Source of the DNA: Aerococcus christensenii
Lineage (GTDB): Bacteria > Bacillota > Bacilli > Lactobacillales > Aerococcaceae
Reading direction: 5' to 3'
NCBI RefSeq assembly: GCF_001543105.1
Contig: NZ_CP014159.1
Span: forward strand, 496,001-560,000
Length of the DNA stretch: 64,000 nucleotides
Each line of letters starts with the position of its first letter. Position 1 is the first letter of the stretch. Both the position numbers and the translations under genes were made by a program. Shown here piece after piece: positions 1 through 6,938 of this stretch. Under the pieces are notes generated by a model that saw nothing but the letters and a program-made list of their open reading frames with translations, did not search any database and was not told where the DNA came from.

Positions 1-1207
1 GTTTAACTTTCGCTTTCTCGCATTCACTAAGGATCTCCACCTTCTTAGAAAGATCCTCTGTTTTAAATCCTAATCGTGCCAATACCCGCCTAGTCATCGT
101 TTGATCATAGATAGAAGTCTCTCGCACATTTGTTAGAATAGTTTGAGCCAAATTTAAGCTTTCGTTTAATTGACTATAGTAGCCTATTTTCAAAAGCGGA
201 TGTGTCCAAACTTCTTGGTTAAAAATCATTTGAAGTAAAGTTGTTTTTCCGGAGCCGTTCTCGCCTAATAAAGCTACCTTACTGCCATTTTCTATTTCAA
301 ATTTAGCTTTATTAAAAATCATTTGATTATCAAAGTGTTTACTGAGATCTTCTGCTTTAAGAAGTATCTTAGCATGTATTTTTTTATTTTCCCCCACTGT
401 TAGCCTAATCAATTTTTCTTCTTGAGGTTTGCACTTTACCTCCAAGCGGTCCAGTCTAGAAGTTACTGCTTTTGCTTGTTTATCCAGTTTTTTCTTATTT
501 TGTTGTCCTCCCATCTTGTGAAGCCTAGCTTCTGAATTTCCCATACGTTTCGGCGTCGTTTGTATCTTCATTGATTGAACCTTTATCCGCTGCGCAAGAT
601 TCGTTAACCTTCTTTTTTCAGAAATATAAGTATCATATTCTCTTTGAATAAATTTTTGACGCTTTCTTTTTTCTTCAAGATAGAAAAAATAATCGCCATT
701 AAAGACTTCCAACTCTCCATGTGACAATTCAAAAATCTTAGTACAGGTTTTGGCAATAAAATTCCGATCGTGAGACGCCAAAAGAAAACCTACGTTCCGT
801 TTTTTCAATTCCTTCATTAATGTTTCTTTTCGAGGCATATCTAAATAATTGGTAGGTTCATCCATCAAAAGAAACGACTGTCTATCCTTTAAAAGACGAC
901 TGATTCTCAACCACTGATATTCTCCCGGACTCAATGTATTTCTGACTATTTCATCCTCGTTTGAATAATCTCTGCTCGACGTCCACTCAATATCCGAATT
1001 TCCGAGCCAACAATTAATCTTAATTTTCCTTTGAATATATCCCTCATAATCATTATCTCTACCTGCTAAAATTTTCAAAAAAGTCGTTTTTCCTTCTCCA
1101 TTATTTCCAATGAGACCGATTTTTTCATTAGCATGGATATGAAGTCTATTAATAGTCAACAAATTTCTCGTACCTATTGTCTTTAGTAATGAATCGATAT
1201 GTATCAT
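1..1207 (-). CDS. ABC-F family ATPase (ribosomal protection type), 3' end cut by window edge
   Basis: About 402 N-terminal residues are visible. There are two ATP-binding cassettes and no membrane segments, the layout of ABC-F proteins that act on ribosomes and often give resistance to macrolides, lincosamides, streptogramins or pleuromutilins. Walker A motifs are GNNGEGKT at residues 34-41 and GENGSGKT near residue 314. Walker B plus switch reads LLMDEPTNYLD near residues 113-123. The linker between cassettes is rich in Lys, Arg and Gln, like the interdomain helices of this family. The signature motifs are atypical: LSPGE at about residue 92 and LSECE near residue 390, instead of LSGGE. The start ATG at 1205-1207 follows a strong AAGGAGG. 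An upstream leader peptide and switchable hairpin suggest drug-induced expression. The family call is firm; the substrate class is not determined. Confidence 0.88.
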   Translation of the reverse strand, partial: MIHIDSLLKTIGTRNLLTINRLHIHANEKIGLIGNNGEGKTTFLKILAGRDNDYEGYIQRKIKINCWLGNSDIEWTSSRDYSNEDEIVRNTLSPGEYQWLRISRLLKDRQSFLLMDEPTNYLDMPRKETLMKELKKRNVGFLLASHDRNFIAKTCTKIFELSHGELEVFNGDYFFYLEEKRKRQKFIQREYDTYISEKRRLTNLAQRIKVQSMKIQTTPKRMGNSEARLHKMGGQQNKKKLDKQAKAVTSRLDRLEVKCKPQEEKLIRLTVGENKKIHAKILLKAEDLSKHFDNQMIFNKAKFEIENGSKVALLGENGSGKTTLLQMIFNQEVWTHPLLKIGYYSQLNESLNLAQTILTNVRETSIYDQTMTRRVLARLGFKTEDLSKKVEILSECEKAKVK

Positions 1208-1246
1208 AAATCCTCCTTTATCGCATTCGAGAGGATTTACCCTCTC
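1208..1246 (-). promoter_or_regulatory. Leader attenuator: mutually exclusive hairpins hiding the ABC-F ribosome-binding site
   Basis: Read on the minus strand, segment 1 (1241-1246, GAGAGG) can pair with segment 2 (1229-1234, CCTCTC) around a six-base loop. Segment 2 (1231-1238, AAATCCTC) can instead pair over eight bases with segment 3 (1208-1215, GAGGATTT), which covers part of the Shine-Dalgarno. The two pairings share segment 2, so only one can form at a time. This is the geometry of erm and ABC-F translational attenuators, in which a ribosome stalled on the leader frees the start site. Complementarity is seen directly; function is inferred. Confidence 0.72.
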
Positions 1247-1248
1247 TA

Positions 1249-1278
1249 TTAGTTACAATAAAATTTATTGATTACCAT
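1249..1278 (-). CDS. Nine-residue leader peptide MVINKFYCN upstream of the ABC-F gene
   Basis: A minus-strand ATG at 1276-1278 opens a nine-codon frame ending in TAA, preceded by GGAGG about nine bases upstream. It begins roughly 30 bases downstream of a good promoter and ends three bases before the first arm of the attenuator hairpin. Short leader peptides in this position are typical of inducible macrolide and ABC-F resistance genes. The peptide sequence is not one I recognise. The call rests on context, the ribosome-binding site and the overlap with the hairpin switch. Confidence 0.65.
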   Translation of the reverse strand: MVINKFYCN

Positions 1279-1315
1279 CTTCCTATACCTCCAATTCTCT
1301 TTAGAAATCAACTTT

Positions 1316-1344
1316 ATTATACTAAAAAAACATTAAACGGTAAA
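1316..1344 (-). promoter_or_regulatory. Promoter of the ABC-F leader transcript
   Basis: A perfect TATAAT lies at 1316-1321 and TTTACC at 1339-1344, with a 17-bp spacer, on the minus strand. Transcription would start near 1309, placing the leader peptide ribosome-binding site close to the 5' end. A second candidate (TTGATA, 16 bp, TAGAAT) lies slightly upstream. Confidence 0.65.
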
Positions 1345-1366
1345 AATTCTACCTAGCACATACTTT

Positions 1367-1577
1367 TTATCAACAGCTTATAATAACTATACATGACATT
1401 CGCTTTCTTCTTCCACAGAATTCTGTTCCTTCTTAACATATATCCCCATTTTTTTATATAAATTCGGATTTTCTCCAAAAGCACATCCATTTATTCACAT
1501 TTTTTCAACAAACTATTCACACTTTCCACAGGGTTATCCACAAATCCCTTTGTTTTCCTCTTTTTAGACGTGAATAA
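1367..1577. other. Cluster of DnaA-box-like 9-mers in an AT-rich intergenic stretch
   Basis: The gene-free stretch between the ABC-F promoter and glnR contains one perfect DnaA box TTATCCACA at 1534-1542 and several near matches in the same orientation. These are TTATCAACA 1367-1375, TTATTCACA 1491-1499, TTTTCAACA 1502-1510, CTATTCACA 1513-1521 and CTTTCCACA 1522-1530. A reverse-strand TTATTCACG lies at 1569-1577. Boxes from 1491 to 1542 recur every 9-12 bp. An AT-rich run with TTTTTTTATATAAATT lies just before them. No dnaA, dnaN or rpmH is nearby, so a DnaA-titrating or regulatory cluster is more likely than the chromosomal origin. Confidence 0.55.
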
Positions 1578-1591
1578 CTTTTACTCAAAAT

Positions 1592-1689
1592 AAAAATTCC
1601 CAAAGTTCTGGCTTCTTCTATGTTTTCTTCCAACCTTTCAGTTGATTCAAACAAAGTTTGAAGAAAATTCCAAAACTTTGGGATTTATT
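1592..1689. repeat. Nested inverted repeats downstream of glnR
   Basis: An outer pair of 20-bp arms (1592-1611 and 1670-1689) is complementary apart from three positions. The core is CCCAAAGTTCTGG against CCAAAACTTTGGG. Inside it sits a perfect seven-base hairpin, TTCAAAC-AAA-GTTTGAA, at 1646-1662. The structure follows the glnR stop codon and could act as a transcription terminator or an RNA element. No U-tract-ended canonical terminator was found here, so the role is open. Confidence 0.5.
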
Positions 1690-1703
1690 AAAAAGTTTCT
1701 TTT

Positions 1704-2066
1704 TTAAAATCGAGGGTATTCTCCTGGGGCACTCTCAAAACCACCAGCAGCCAAAAATTCATTATACAAAATTCTTCGAACATCCTCTTCCGTTAATTGT
1801 TGGGTATCCTGCTTAGTATCCTTGGATCGGTTATAAAAACGATGAATAGCTTGAATACTAAAGCCTTCCGCCAAATAATCCTTAATCTCCAACAGTCGAT
1901 CGACATCGTTTAAAGAATACATTCTTCGATTAGTTTCTGTCCGTTGAGGCGCCACTAATTTTTGTTCCTCATAATAACGGATTTGCCTAGCTGTTAAGTC
2001 GGTCAATTTCATCACGGTCCCAATAGGAAATACTGCTTTAGATCGTCTTAATTGCTTTTCTCTCAT
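1704..2066 (-). CDS. glnR: GlnR, MerR-family nitrogen regulator
   Basis: This 120-residue protein has a MerR-type winged helix: residues 15-35 read IGTVMKLTDLTARQIRYYEE, followed by the TNRRMYSLNDVDRLLEIKDYL segment typical of GlnR. GlnR represses glutamine synthetase and ammonium genes when it receives feedback from glutamine synthetase. In most Lactobacillales and bacilli glnA follows directly. Here nothing coding follows for about 430 bp, so glnR is an orphan. The start ATG has a strong GGGAGGAGG upstream. The promoter carries a perfect GlnR operator, which indicates autoregulation. Confidence 0.92.
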   Translation of the reverse strand: MREKQLRRSKAVFPIGTVMKLTDLTARQIRYYEEQKLVAPQRTETNRRMYSLNDVDRLLEIKDYLAEGFSIQAIHRFYNRSKDTKQDTQQLTEEDVRRILYNEFLAAGGFESAPGEYPRF

Positions 2067-2100
2067 CTTTGTCCTCCTCCCAAGTTAAATCACCATAAAT

Positions 2101-2129
2101 ATGTTACATTATCTAACATACAAAGTCAA
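2101..2129 (-). promoter_or_regulatory. glnR promoter with overlapping GlnR operator
   Basis: TTGACT (2124-2129) and TAACAT (2101-2106) are separated by 17 bp on the minus strand. The 17-bp sequence TGTTACATTATCTAACA at 2102-2118 (plus-strand reading) matches the GlnR/TnrA consensus TGTNA-N7-TNACA exactly. It covers the -10 element and much of the spacer, so bound GlnR would block its own promoter. Confidence 0.85.
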
Positions 2130-2187
2130 CAATTTCCCATAAGGAGCTCAAAATTTCTCTTATCAGTTATTGTAAACTTCCCATAGA

Positions 2188-2220
2188 ATAAAAAGCCCTC
2201 GATTAATTCAAGGGCTTTGT
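2188..2220 (-). terminator. Rho-independent terminator of ilvE
   Basis: An eight-base stem (AAAGCCCT at 2192-2199 with AGGGCTTT at 2211-2218) encloses an 11-base loop. Read on the minus strand it continues into a short T run just after the ilvE stop codon. Confidence 0.85.
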
Positions 2221-2241
2221 CCAATTAAACAATTTATTATC

Positions 2242-3264
2242 TTATTCCACTGGGAAAATCCAACCTTCTGGAGCTTCAATATCTCCGTATTGAATACCTA
2301 CTAATTCATTATACAAACATTGTGTAATCGGTCCAACTTCTGTTTCAGAATAGAAGTAAAATGTTTTATCTCCATGATCAATTCTGGAAATTGGAGAAAT
2401 AACTGCAGCAGTACCCATCGCTCCCGCTTCTGCAAAGCGATCAAGTTCATCTACATACACATCTCCCTCTTCGACTTCTAACCCTAATCGTTCTTTTGCT
2501 AAATAGAGTAAGGAATATTTCGTAATTGAAGGAAGAATGGATGGAGATTTTGGTGTGATAAATTTATTGGTTTCCTTCTCAATCCCATAGAAGTTAGCAG
2601 AGCCAATTTCTTCAACTTTAGTATGGGTAGCAGGGTCTAAGTAAACGACATCTCCGTAACCTTCAGCATGCGCATGTTGACCTGGAAGAAGAGAGCCTCC
2701 ATAGTTTCCCCCAACTTTTGAAGCCCCTGTTCCAAAAGGAGCCGCACGGTCATATTTGGAGGTTACAAATGGCATAGGTGCCAAACCATTTCGATAATAA
2801 GGGCCTACAGGCATACAGAATACTGTAAAAATATATTCCGGTGCAGGAGAAACCCCAATATTATCGCCAACCCCTATTAATAATGGACGAATATATAAAG
2901 AAGCACCACTTCCATAAGGTGGGACATAATCTGCATTCGCTTGAACCGTCTTTTTCACTGCTTCAATAAATTTTTCTACAGGATATTCTGGCATTAATAA
3001 CCGTTTAGCAGAATTCACTAAACGTTGCGCATTTTGATCAACACGGAATAACTGAATTTGCCCAGTCTTTGTTCGATAAGCTTTAAGTCCTTCAAAAGCC
3101 TCTTGCCCATAATGTAGACTCGTTGAGCCTTCAGAAATCAAAAACTTTTTGCCTTCTTCTAATCCTTCTTTGTACCATTCGCCATCTTTCCAATAAGCAC
3201 GCCAACGATAAGGCAATTCCATATAAGCGAACCCTAATTGGTCCCAATCAATATTTACTGACAT
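2242..3264 (-). CDS. ilvE: Branched-chain amino acid aminotransferase
   Basis: A 340-residue fold-type IV PLP enzyme that exchanges the amino group between leucine, isoleucine or valine and 2-oxoglutarate. The text LHYGQEAFEGLKAYRTKTG near the N-terminus and SKVGGNYGGSLLPGQHAHAEGYGDVVYLD (which carries the PLP lysine, SKVGGNY) are typical of the IlvE group, as is EIGSANFYGI. The length is normal for class II bacterial BCATs. It stands alone with its own promoter and terminator. No ilv or leu biosynthetic genes are nearby, so catabolism or a last-step salvage role is possible. Confidence 0.95.
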   Translation of the reverse strand: MSVNIDWDQLGFAYMELPYRWRAYWKDGEWYKEGLEEGKKFLISEGSTSLHYGQEAFEGLKAYRTKTGQIQLFRVDQNAQRLVNSAKRLLMPEYPVEKFIEAVKKTVQANADYVPPYGSGASLYIRPLLIGVGDNIGVSPAPEYIFTVFCMPVGPYYRNGLAPMPFVTSKYDRAAPFGTGASKVGGNYGGSLLPGQHAHAEGYGDVVYLDPATHTKVEEIGSANFYGIEKETNKFITPKSPSILPSITKYSLLYLAKERLGLEVEEGDVYVDELDRFAEAGAMGTAAVISPISRIDHGDKTFYFYSETEVGPITQCLYNELVGIQYGDIEAPEGWIFPVE

Positions 3265-3342
3265 TACAATGCTCCTCTCATTATTTTTATTTTCATTTCA
3301 TCAAGCACCTAACTTCATGTTACCGACTGGATGATTAAAAAT

Positions 3343-3371
3343 ATGATACGCTATTATTTACCATTTGTAAA
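3343..3371 (-). promoter_or_regulatory. ilvE promoter
   Basis: TTTACA (3366-3371) and TATCAT (3343-3348) are separated by exactly 17 bp on the minus strand, about 80 bp upstream of the ilvE start. Confidence 0.65.
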
Positions 3372-3400
3372 CGATTTTTGAAAGAATAGCGAGACAATTC

Positions 3401-3934
3401 TTATTTTTTCCAATTTTGGGCAATAAACTGATCTCTTCCAGAGCCCCTTCGATAATTATTATAGTGGTTTGGATTTTTCTGATAAAAATTCTGGTGATAA
3501 TCTTCTGCCGGATAAAAAGTTTGTGCAGGTTCAACGGTTGTCACGATCGGTTGATCAAACCGATCACTTGCTTCAAGTGCTTGTTTAGATGCTCTGGCCA
3601 AACGTTCTTGTTCTTCATTATGATAATAAATAACCGGACGATAAGATGAACCTCGATCCGCAAATTGCCCCATAGCATCTGTAGGGTCTGTCTGTTGCCA
3701 ATAAATTGTTAATAACTCTTGATAGGACATTTGGTCAGGATCATAAGTAATTTGTATCGCTTCGGTATGTCCAGTTTTTCCTGTACAAACTTCCTCATAG
3801 GTTGGATTCTCTACATGTCCCCCTGTATAACCAGACACTACTTTTAAAATACCCGGCAATTGATCAAAGGGATGAACCATACACCAAAAACATCCACCTG
3901 AAAAAGTCGCTAAAGATTTTTTTTGCTCAGTCAT
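3401..3934 (-). CDS. msrA: Peptide methionine sulfoxide reductase A
   Basis: This 177-residue enzyme reduces methionine-S-sulfoxide in proteins using thioredoxin. The catalytic GCFWC motif is at about residues 15-19, followed by the conserved VSGYTGG and later [10 protein letters not shown] segments. There is no fused MsrB domain. The start is the ATG at 3932-3934, which has GGAGG eight bases upstream; the preceding in-frame TTG is too close to that site. The gene has its own strong promoter, so it is likely transcribed alone. TrxB, the reductase that would recycle its partner thioredoxin, is encoded at 41.7-42.6 kb. Confidence 0.96.
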   Translation of the reverse strand: MTEQKKSLATFSGGCFWCMVHPFDQLPGILKVVSGYTGGHVENPTYEEVCTGKTGHTEAIQITYDPDQMSYQELLTIYWQQTDPTDAMGQFADRGSSYRPVIYYHNEEQERLARASKQALEASDRFDQPIVTTVEPAQTFYPAEDYHQNFYQKNPNHYNNYRRGSGRDQFIAQNWKK

Positions 3935-3962
3935 CAAATCAACCTCCCTTAAGTTTTCTACT

Positions 3963-3991
3963 ATTATAAAGAGTATCCGTCTTAATGTAAA
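3963..3991 (-). promoter_or_regulatory. msrA promoter
   Basis: Minus-strand TTTACA (3986-3991) and a perfect TATAAT (3963-3968) with a 17-bp spacer lie about 30 bp upstream of the msrA start codon. Confidence 0.8.
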
Positions 3992-4053
3992 AACATTATT
4001 TTGTTTTTTTAAGCTTTTCCATAATAGTTGTCAAATAATAGCTGTCAAATATT

Positions 4054-4092
4054 AAAAAACGACTCTTCGCCCTAAAAAGGATCCGAGTCGCT
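4054..4092 (-). terminator. Terminator of the surface amidase gene
   Basis: Read on the minus strand, GCGACTC pairs with GAGTCGT across a loop of about 13 bases and is followed by a run of six T residues, immediately after the amidase stop codon. Confidence 0.8.
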
Positions 4093-4103
4093 CTTATTAA
4101 ATT

Positions 4104-6644
4104 CTAAAGTTTCTTCTTATTAATTAAAGCTACACTATAGCTTGCCACAGCAAGAACTCCTGTTGCTCCAGTGACAACCACTATCCATTTCTTTTTCCCA
4201 TTCCATCCATCTGTAGTTTCTTCAGAATTCTTCGTCTTTGAACTTCCAACCTCCTCTGGGGAAGAAGAAGTGGTAGATTCATCCTTATGACTTTCTTCAG
4301 TATTTTTTTCAAGATCTTTCTTTTCTGAAGAAGTGGAATCTGTATCAACTAATGGCACATTTGAGGGATTAATTGTAACTATAGATCCTAGATGAGCTCT
4401 TCCTTGGCGGTTTCTTACTGTAAAAGTGCGGGCAGAAATTGCGCCTAAATTCTGATTTTGTATTGGATGCCATTCCTCTGTGTGCTCCAGTTGCGAATTT
4501 GTCGTTAGCTCTGTGGCCGACATTGAAGTTAGCTCATGAGTTTGTTCCGACTTTTGTTCTGGAGTTGATACTGAATTTTCTTCAGTTTTAGGCTCCAACG
4601 TAGAGTCTAATTTTAGATCTAAAGTTGGCATAGGTTTCATATCTGGGCTTGGTACTGGTGTCGGTTCTGGCTTCGGCCTTGGACTTGGTACCGGTGTTGG
4701 CTCTGGCTTCGGCCTTGGACTTGGTACCGGTGTTGGTTCTGGCTTCGGCCTTGGACTTGGTACCGGTGTTGGCTCTGGCTTCGGCCTTGGACTTGGTACC
4801 GGTGTTGGTTCTGGCTTCGGCCTTGGACTTGGTACCGGTGTTGGTTCTGGCTTTGGCCTTGGTTTAGGTTCGACCTTTAATGTCTGAGATTCCTTATCTA
4901 ATCGGAACTGCCCCTTGCTTTCAAATAGACGTCCTAAATTGAGAAGGGTCAGATCGCTTCCTTTAGTACTTTGGAATTGAATACCTAAAGGTAATCCCTC
5001 TTTGGTTACAAAAGTAGGTAAACTAATAGCTGGTTCTCCTGATAAATTTGCTAACTGCGTAAACGGCGTTTTGGCTAATCCATGGAACCAAGCATCGTTA
5101 ATTAATTGAAGACGTTCTTCAAAAGTCGGTAATTCATCAATTTTTCTAAGTTTTGCTTGCCATTCTGGTAAAATGGCAGGATCTGTATTCAGCGGCGCAG
5201 CAGTGGCTGTCGTTGGCGTTAAATAAATCGGGTATTTCTCATGAAAGTCCTTCATTTGCTTAGCGATAATTGCTAATTCTGTATTCCAAGCTTGTTTAAT
5301 GTTTTTTGGGGCTTTCACAGAAGCTCGGTAAAGTGCATAAACCAGCAGACTCACCTTTTGATCATCTACATCTTTTATGCTTAAATTATGTCTTTCTTTT
5401 TGTGGTAAATGATTATTAAAAATAAAGTTAGCAACAGATCCATTGGATACCGCATGAGCAAAATAAGCTTTCATTAAAGCTTTTCCATCCACAGGAGCCG
5501 CTTGTTCGACCACTTGGAAACCTTCTTTTTTCAAAAAGTCCACTGCCTGTAATACAGCTTGTTTGGCTTCGGCAGAGACAGGTGTCCCCACAGGCGAAGT
5601 GAGACTGTAGGCAATTGGGAATTCCTTCAAAACTTCTACTTGCTTGTCTTCCTGAGCAACGCCCTTTTTAGCGAGTCCCTTAAATAAAGTTTCTAAATCT
5701 TGGGTCGACCGACCAAGAGCAAAGTTAACCACACCAATATTATCAGAATCCTTAGAAATAGCTCCTTGCGTTGGTTTTAAGCCGACAAGTCCTGACCAAG
5801 AAGCAGGTATTCGCAAAGACCCCCCTGCGTCATTCCCAGTTGCTAAAGGCATCCAACCTACAGCAACAGCGGCCGCCGCTCCTCCTGAGGAACCTCCTGG
5901 GTTATGGTCTAAATTCCAAGGGTTCTTGGCAGGGCCATAAAGAATAGAATTCGTAATATTTAACAAGCCCATTTCTGGCGCATTAGTCGATCCCATGATC
6001 ACAAATCCTAACTCCTGCAAGCGTTGAACAAATAGACCTGTGCGTCGAGAAGGCTTGAAATTCTTATCAAAAGGTAATCCATTGTTATTAGGGAACCCTC
6101 GATAAGGCTGAATAAGCATCTTCACTAAAATAGGGACTCCGTAGAAAGGCATCGTACTCTTATCCTTTTTCTTCAGATTCTCTATTTGATCAGCGATATC
6201 TTCCGGCGTATTCTCATAAATCACACTATTTAAAGTTGGGTTCTCCTTTTTTATCCGCTGGTAAACATATATGGCTAAATCTTCCGGCTTCATTTGGCCA
6301 GTTTTGACAAGATTAGCCCACTCCAAAGCACTCTTTTTCTCTGTTAAAATCTTGATTTTCTGACTGTTTGTCTGTGGAGTATTAAACTCAGATTGAATCT
6401 GCTTGTCTTCTTTTTTAGGAAGAACTTGTTTTTTCTTATTAACGATAACTTTCGTCAGTTGTTTTTCTGGTTCTTTCTTTGGCTTTTGGCCATCAAGTGA
6501 ATGAACTGATGTCACTTGTGCCTTAGTTGGCTCTGAAGAAGGAATGGTTTGTGCATAAAAGACATTTCCTTGACTCATGAATACCGTTAATAACAATCCA
6601 CTGGTTAAACCTAAACGAAGAAGAGAATGACTTCGTTTTTTCAT
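4104..6644 (-). CDS. Exported, membrane-anchored amidase-signature protein with proline-rich repeats
   Basis: An 846-residue protein counted from the chosen ATG. An N-terminal signal peptide ([21 protein letters not shown]) is followed by a Lys/Gln-rich spacer and an amidase-signature domain of about 480 residues. The catalytic Lys is in GVPILVKML, the cis-Ser in [10 protein letters not shown] and the nucleophile Ser in [11 protein letters not shown]. Six copies of the 12-residue repeat [12 protein letters not shown] come next, then an acidic/Ser/Thr-rich stretch and a C-terminal hydrophobic segment ending in KKKL. I see no LPXTG-like sorting motif before that segment, so it looks membrane-anchored rather than sortase-linked. 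An upstream in-frame ATG at 6738-6740 sits at the predicted transcription start, so ATG 6642-6644 is preferred. The substrate is unknown; the family hydrolyses amides. Confidence 0.85.
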   Translation of the reverse strand: MKKRSHSLLRLGLTSGLLLTVFMSQGNVFYAQTIPSSEPTKAQVTSVHSLDGQKPKKEPEKQLTKVIVNKKKQVLPKKEDKQIQSEFNTPQTNSQKIKILTEKKSALEWANLVKTGQMKPEDLAIYVYQRIKKENPTLNSVIYENTPEDIADQIENLKKKDKSTMPFYGVPILVKMLIQPYRGFPNNNGLPFDKNFKPSRRTGLFVQRLQELGFVIMGSTNAPEMGLLNITNSILYGPAKNPWNLDHNPGGSSGGAAAAVAVGWMPLATGNDAGGSLRIPASWSGLVGLKPTQGAISKDSDNIGVVNFALGRSTQDLETLFKGLAKKGVAQEDKQVEVLKEFPIAYSLTSPVGTPVSAEAKQAVLQAVDFLKKEGFQVVEQAAPVDGKALMKAYFAHAVSNGSVANFIFNNHLPQKERHNLSIKDVDDQKVSLLVYALYRASVKAPKNIKQAWNTELAIIAKQMKDFHEKYPIYLTPTTATAAPLNTDPAILPEWQAKLRKIDELPTFEERLQLINDAWFHGLAKTPFTQLANLSGEPAISLPTFVTKEGLPLGIQFQSTKGSDLTLLNLGRLFESKGQFRLDKESQTLKVEPKPRPKPEPTPVPSPRPKPEPTPVPSPRPKPEPTPVPSPRPKPEPTPVPSPRPKPEPTPVPSPRPKPEPTPVPSPDMKPMPTLDLKLDSTLEPKTEENSVSTPEQKSEQTHELTSMSATELTTNSQLEHTEEWHPIQNQNLGAISARTFTVRNRQGRAHLGSIVTINPSNVPLVDTDSTSSEKKDLEKNTEESHKDESTTSSSPEEVGSSKTKNSEETTDGWNGKKKWIVVVTGATGVLAVASYSVALINKKKL
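4646..4861 (-). repeat. Six tandem 36-bp repeats coding for the Pro-rich linker
   Basis: Near-identical 36-bp units, differing at a few third-codon positions such as GGCTCT versus GGTTCT, encode six [12 protein letters not shown] blocks in the amidase. Such arrays spread proteins through the cell wall and can change copy number by slippage. The open frame on the opposite strand is an artefact of this repeat. Confidence 0.9.
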
Positions 6645-6743
6645 TATTTGCTTTCCACTTCCTTTACTTGAGCGAACATCTATAAAGACTGACAACAATT
6701 TTATTTTTTCTTTTCCCCACCTCCTAATCTTTTTCCGCATTTC

Positions 6744-6772
6744 ATCCTACTCGGAAAGCGCTTCCTAGTCAA
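6744..6772 (-). promoter_or_regulatory. Amidase promoter with a cre-like palindrome in its spacer
   Basis: Minus-strand TTGACT (6767-6772) and TAGGAT (6744-6749) are 17 bp apart. The spacer contains GGAAGCGCTTTCC (6753-6765), which matches the core of catabolite-responsive elements bound by CcpA. A protein there would block RNA polymerase directly, so glucose repression is likely. Confidence 0.7.
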
Positions 6773-6938
6773 TAATAACTTACCAATTAACCTTACTTTT
6801 TATTGATCACACACATATTTCTATCATGTATATACAAAAATCGATCTTTTTAAACAGTTCGCAGATCTTTAACTTTTTCTCTCCCAATAAAGCTGATACA
6901 ATATCAGTAAATTCCCCTGTAGAAAGGAAATGCTACTT

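Noticed and set aside
1367..1577. Possible chromosomal replication origin
   Set aside because: DnaA boxes are present, but dnaA, dnaN, rpmH and a strand switch typical of an origin are absent, and the genes to the right mostly point toward this site.
4104..4260. LPXTG sorting signal at the end of the surface amidase
   Set aside because: The C-terminal hydrophobic segment and basic tail are present, but no LPXTG or close variant precedes them.
4646..4861. CRISPR-like array of 36-bp repeats
   Set aside because: The repeats are directly joined with no unique spacers and code in frame for the Pro-rich linker of the amidase.
4649..4867. Open frame on the plus strand rich in Val, Leu and Ala
   Set aside because: It is the antisense reading of the repeated amidase linker and has no ribosome-binding site.
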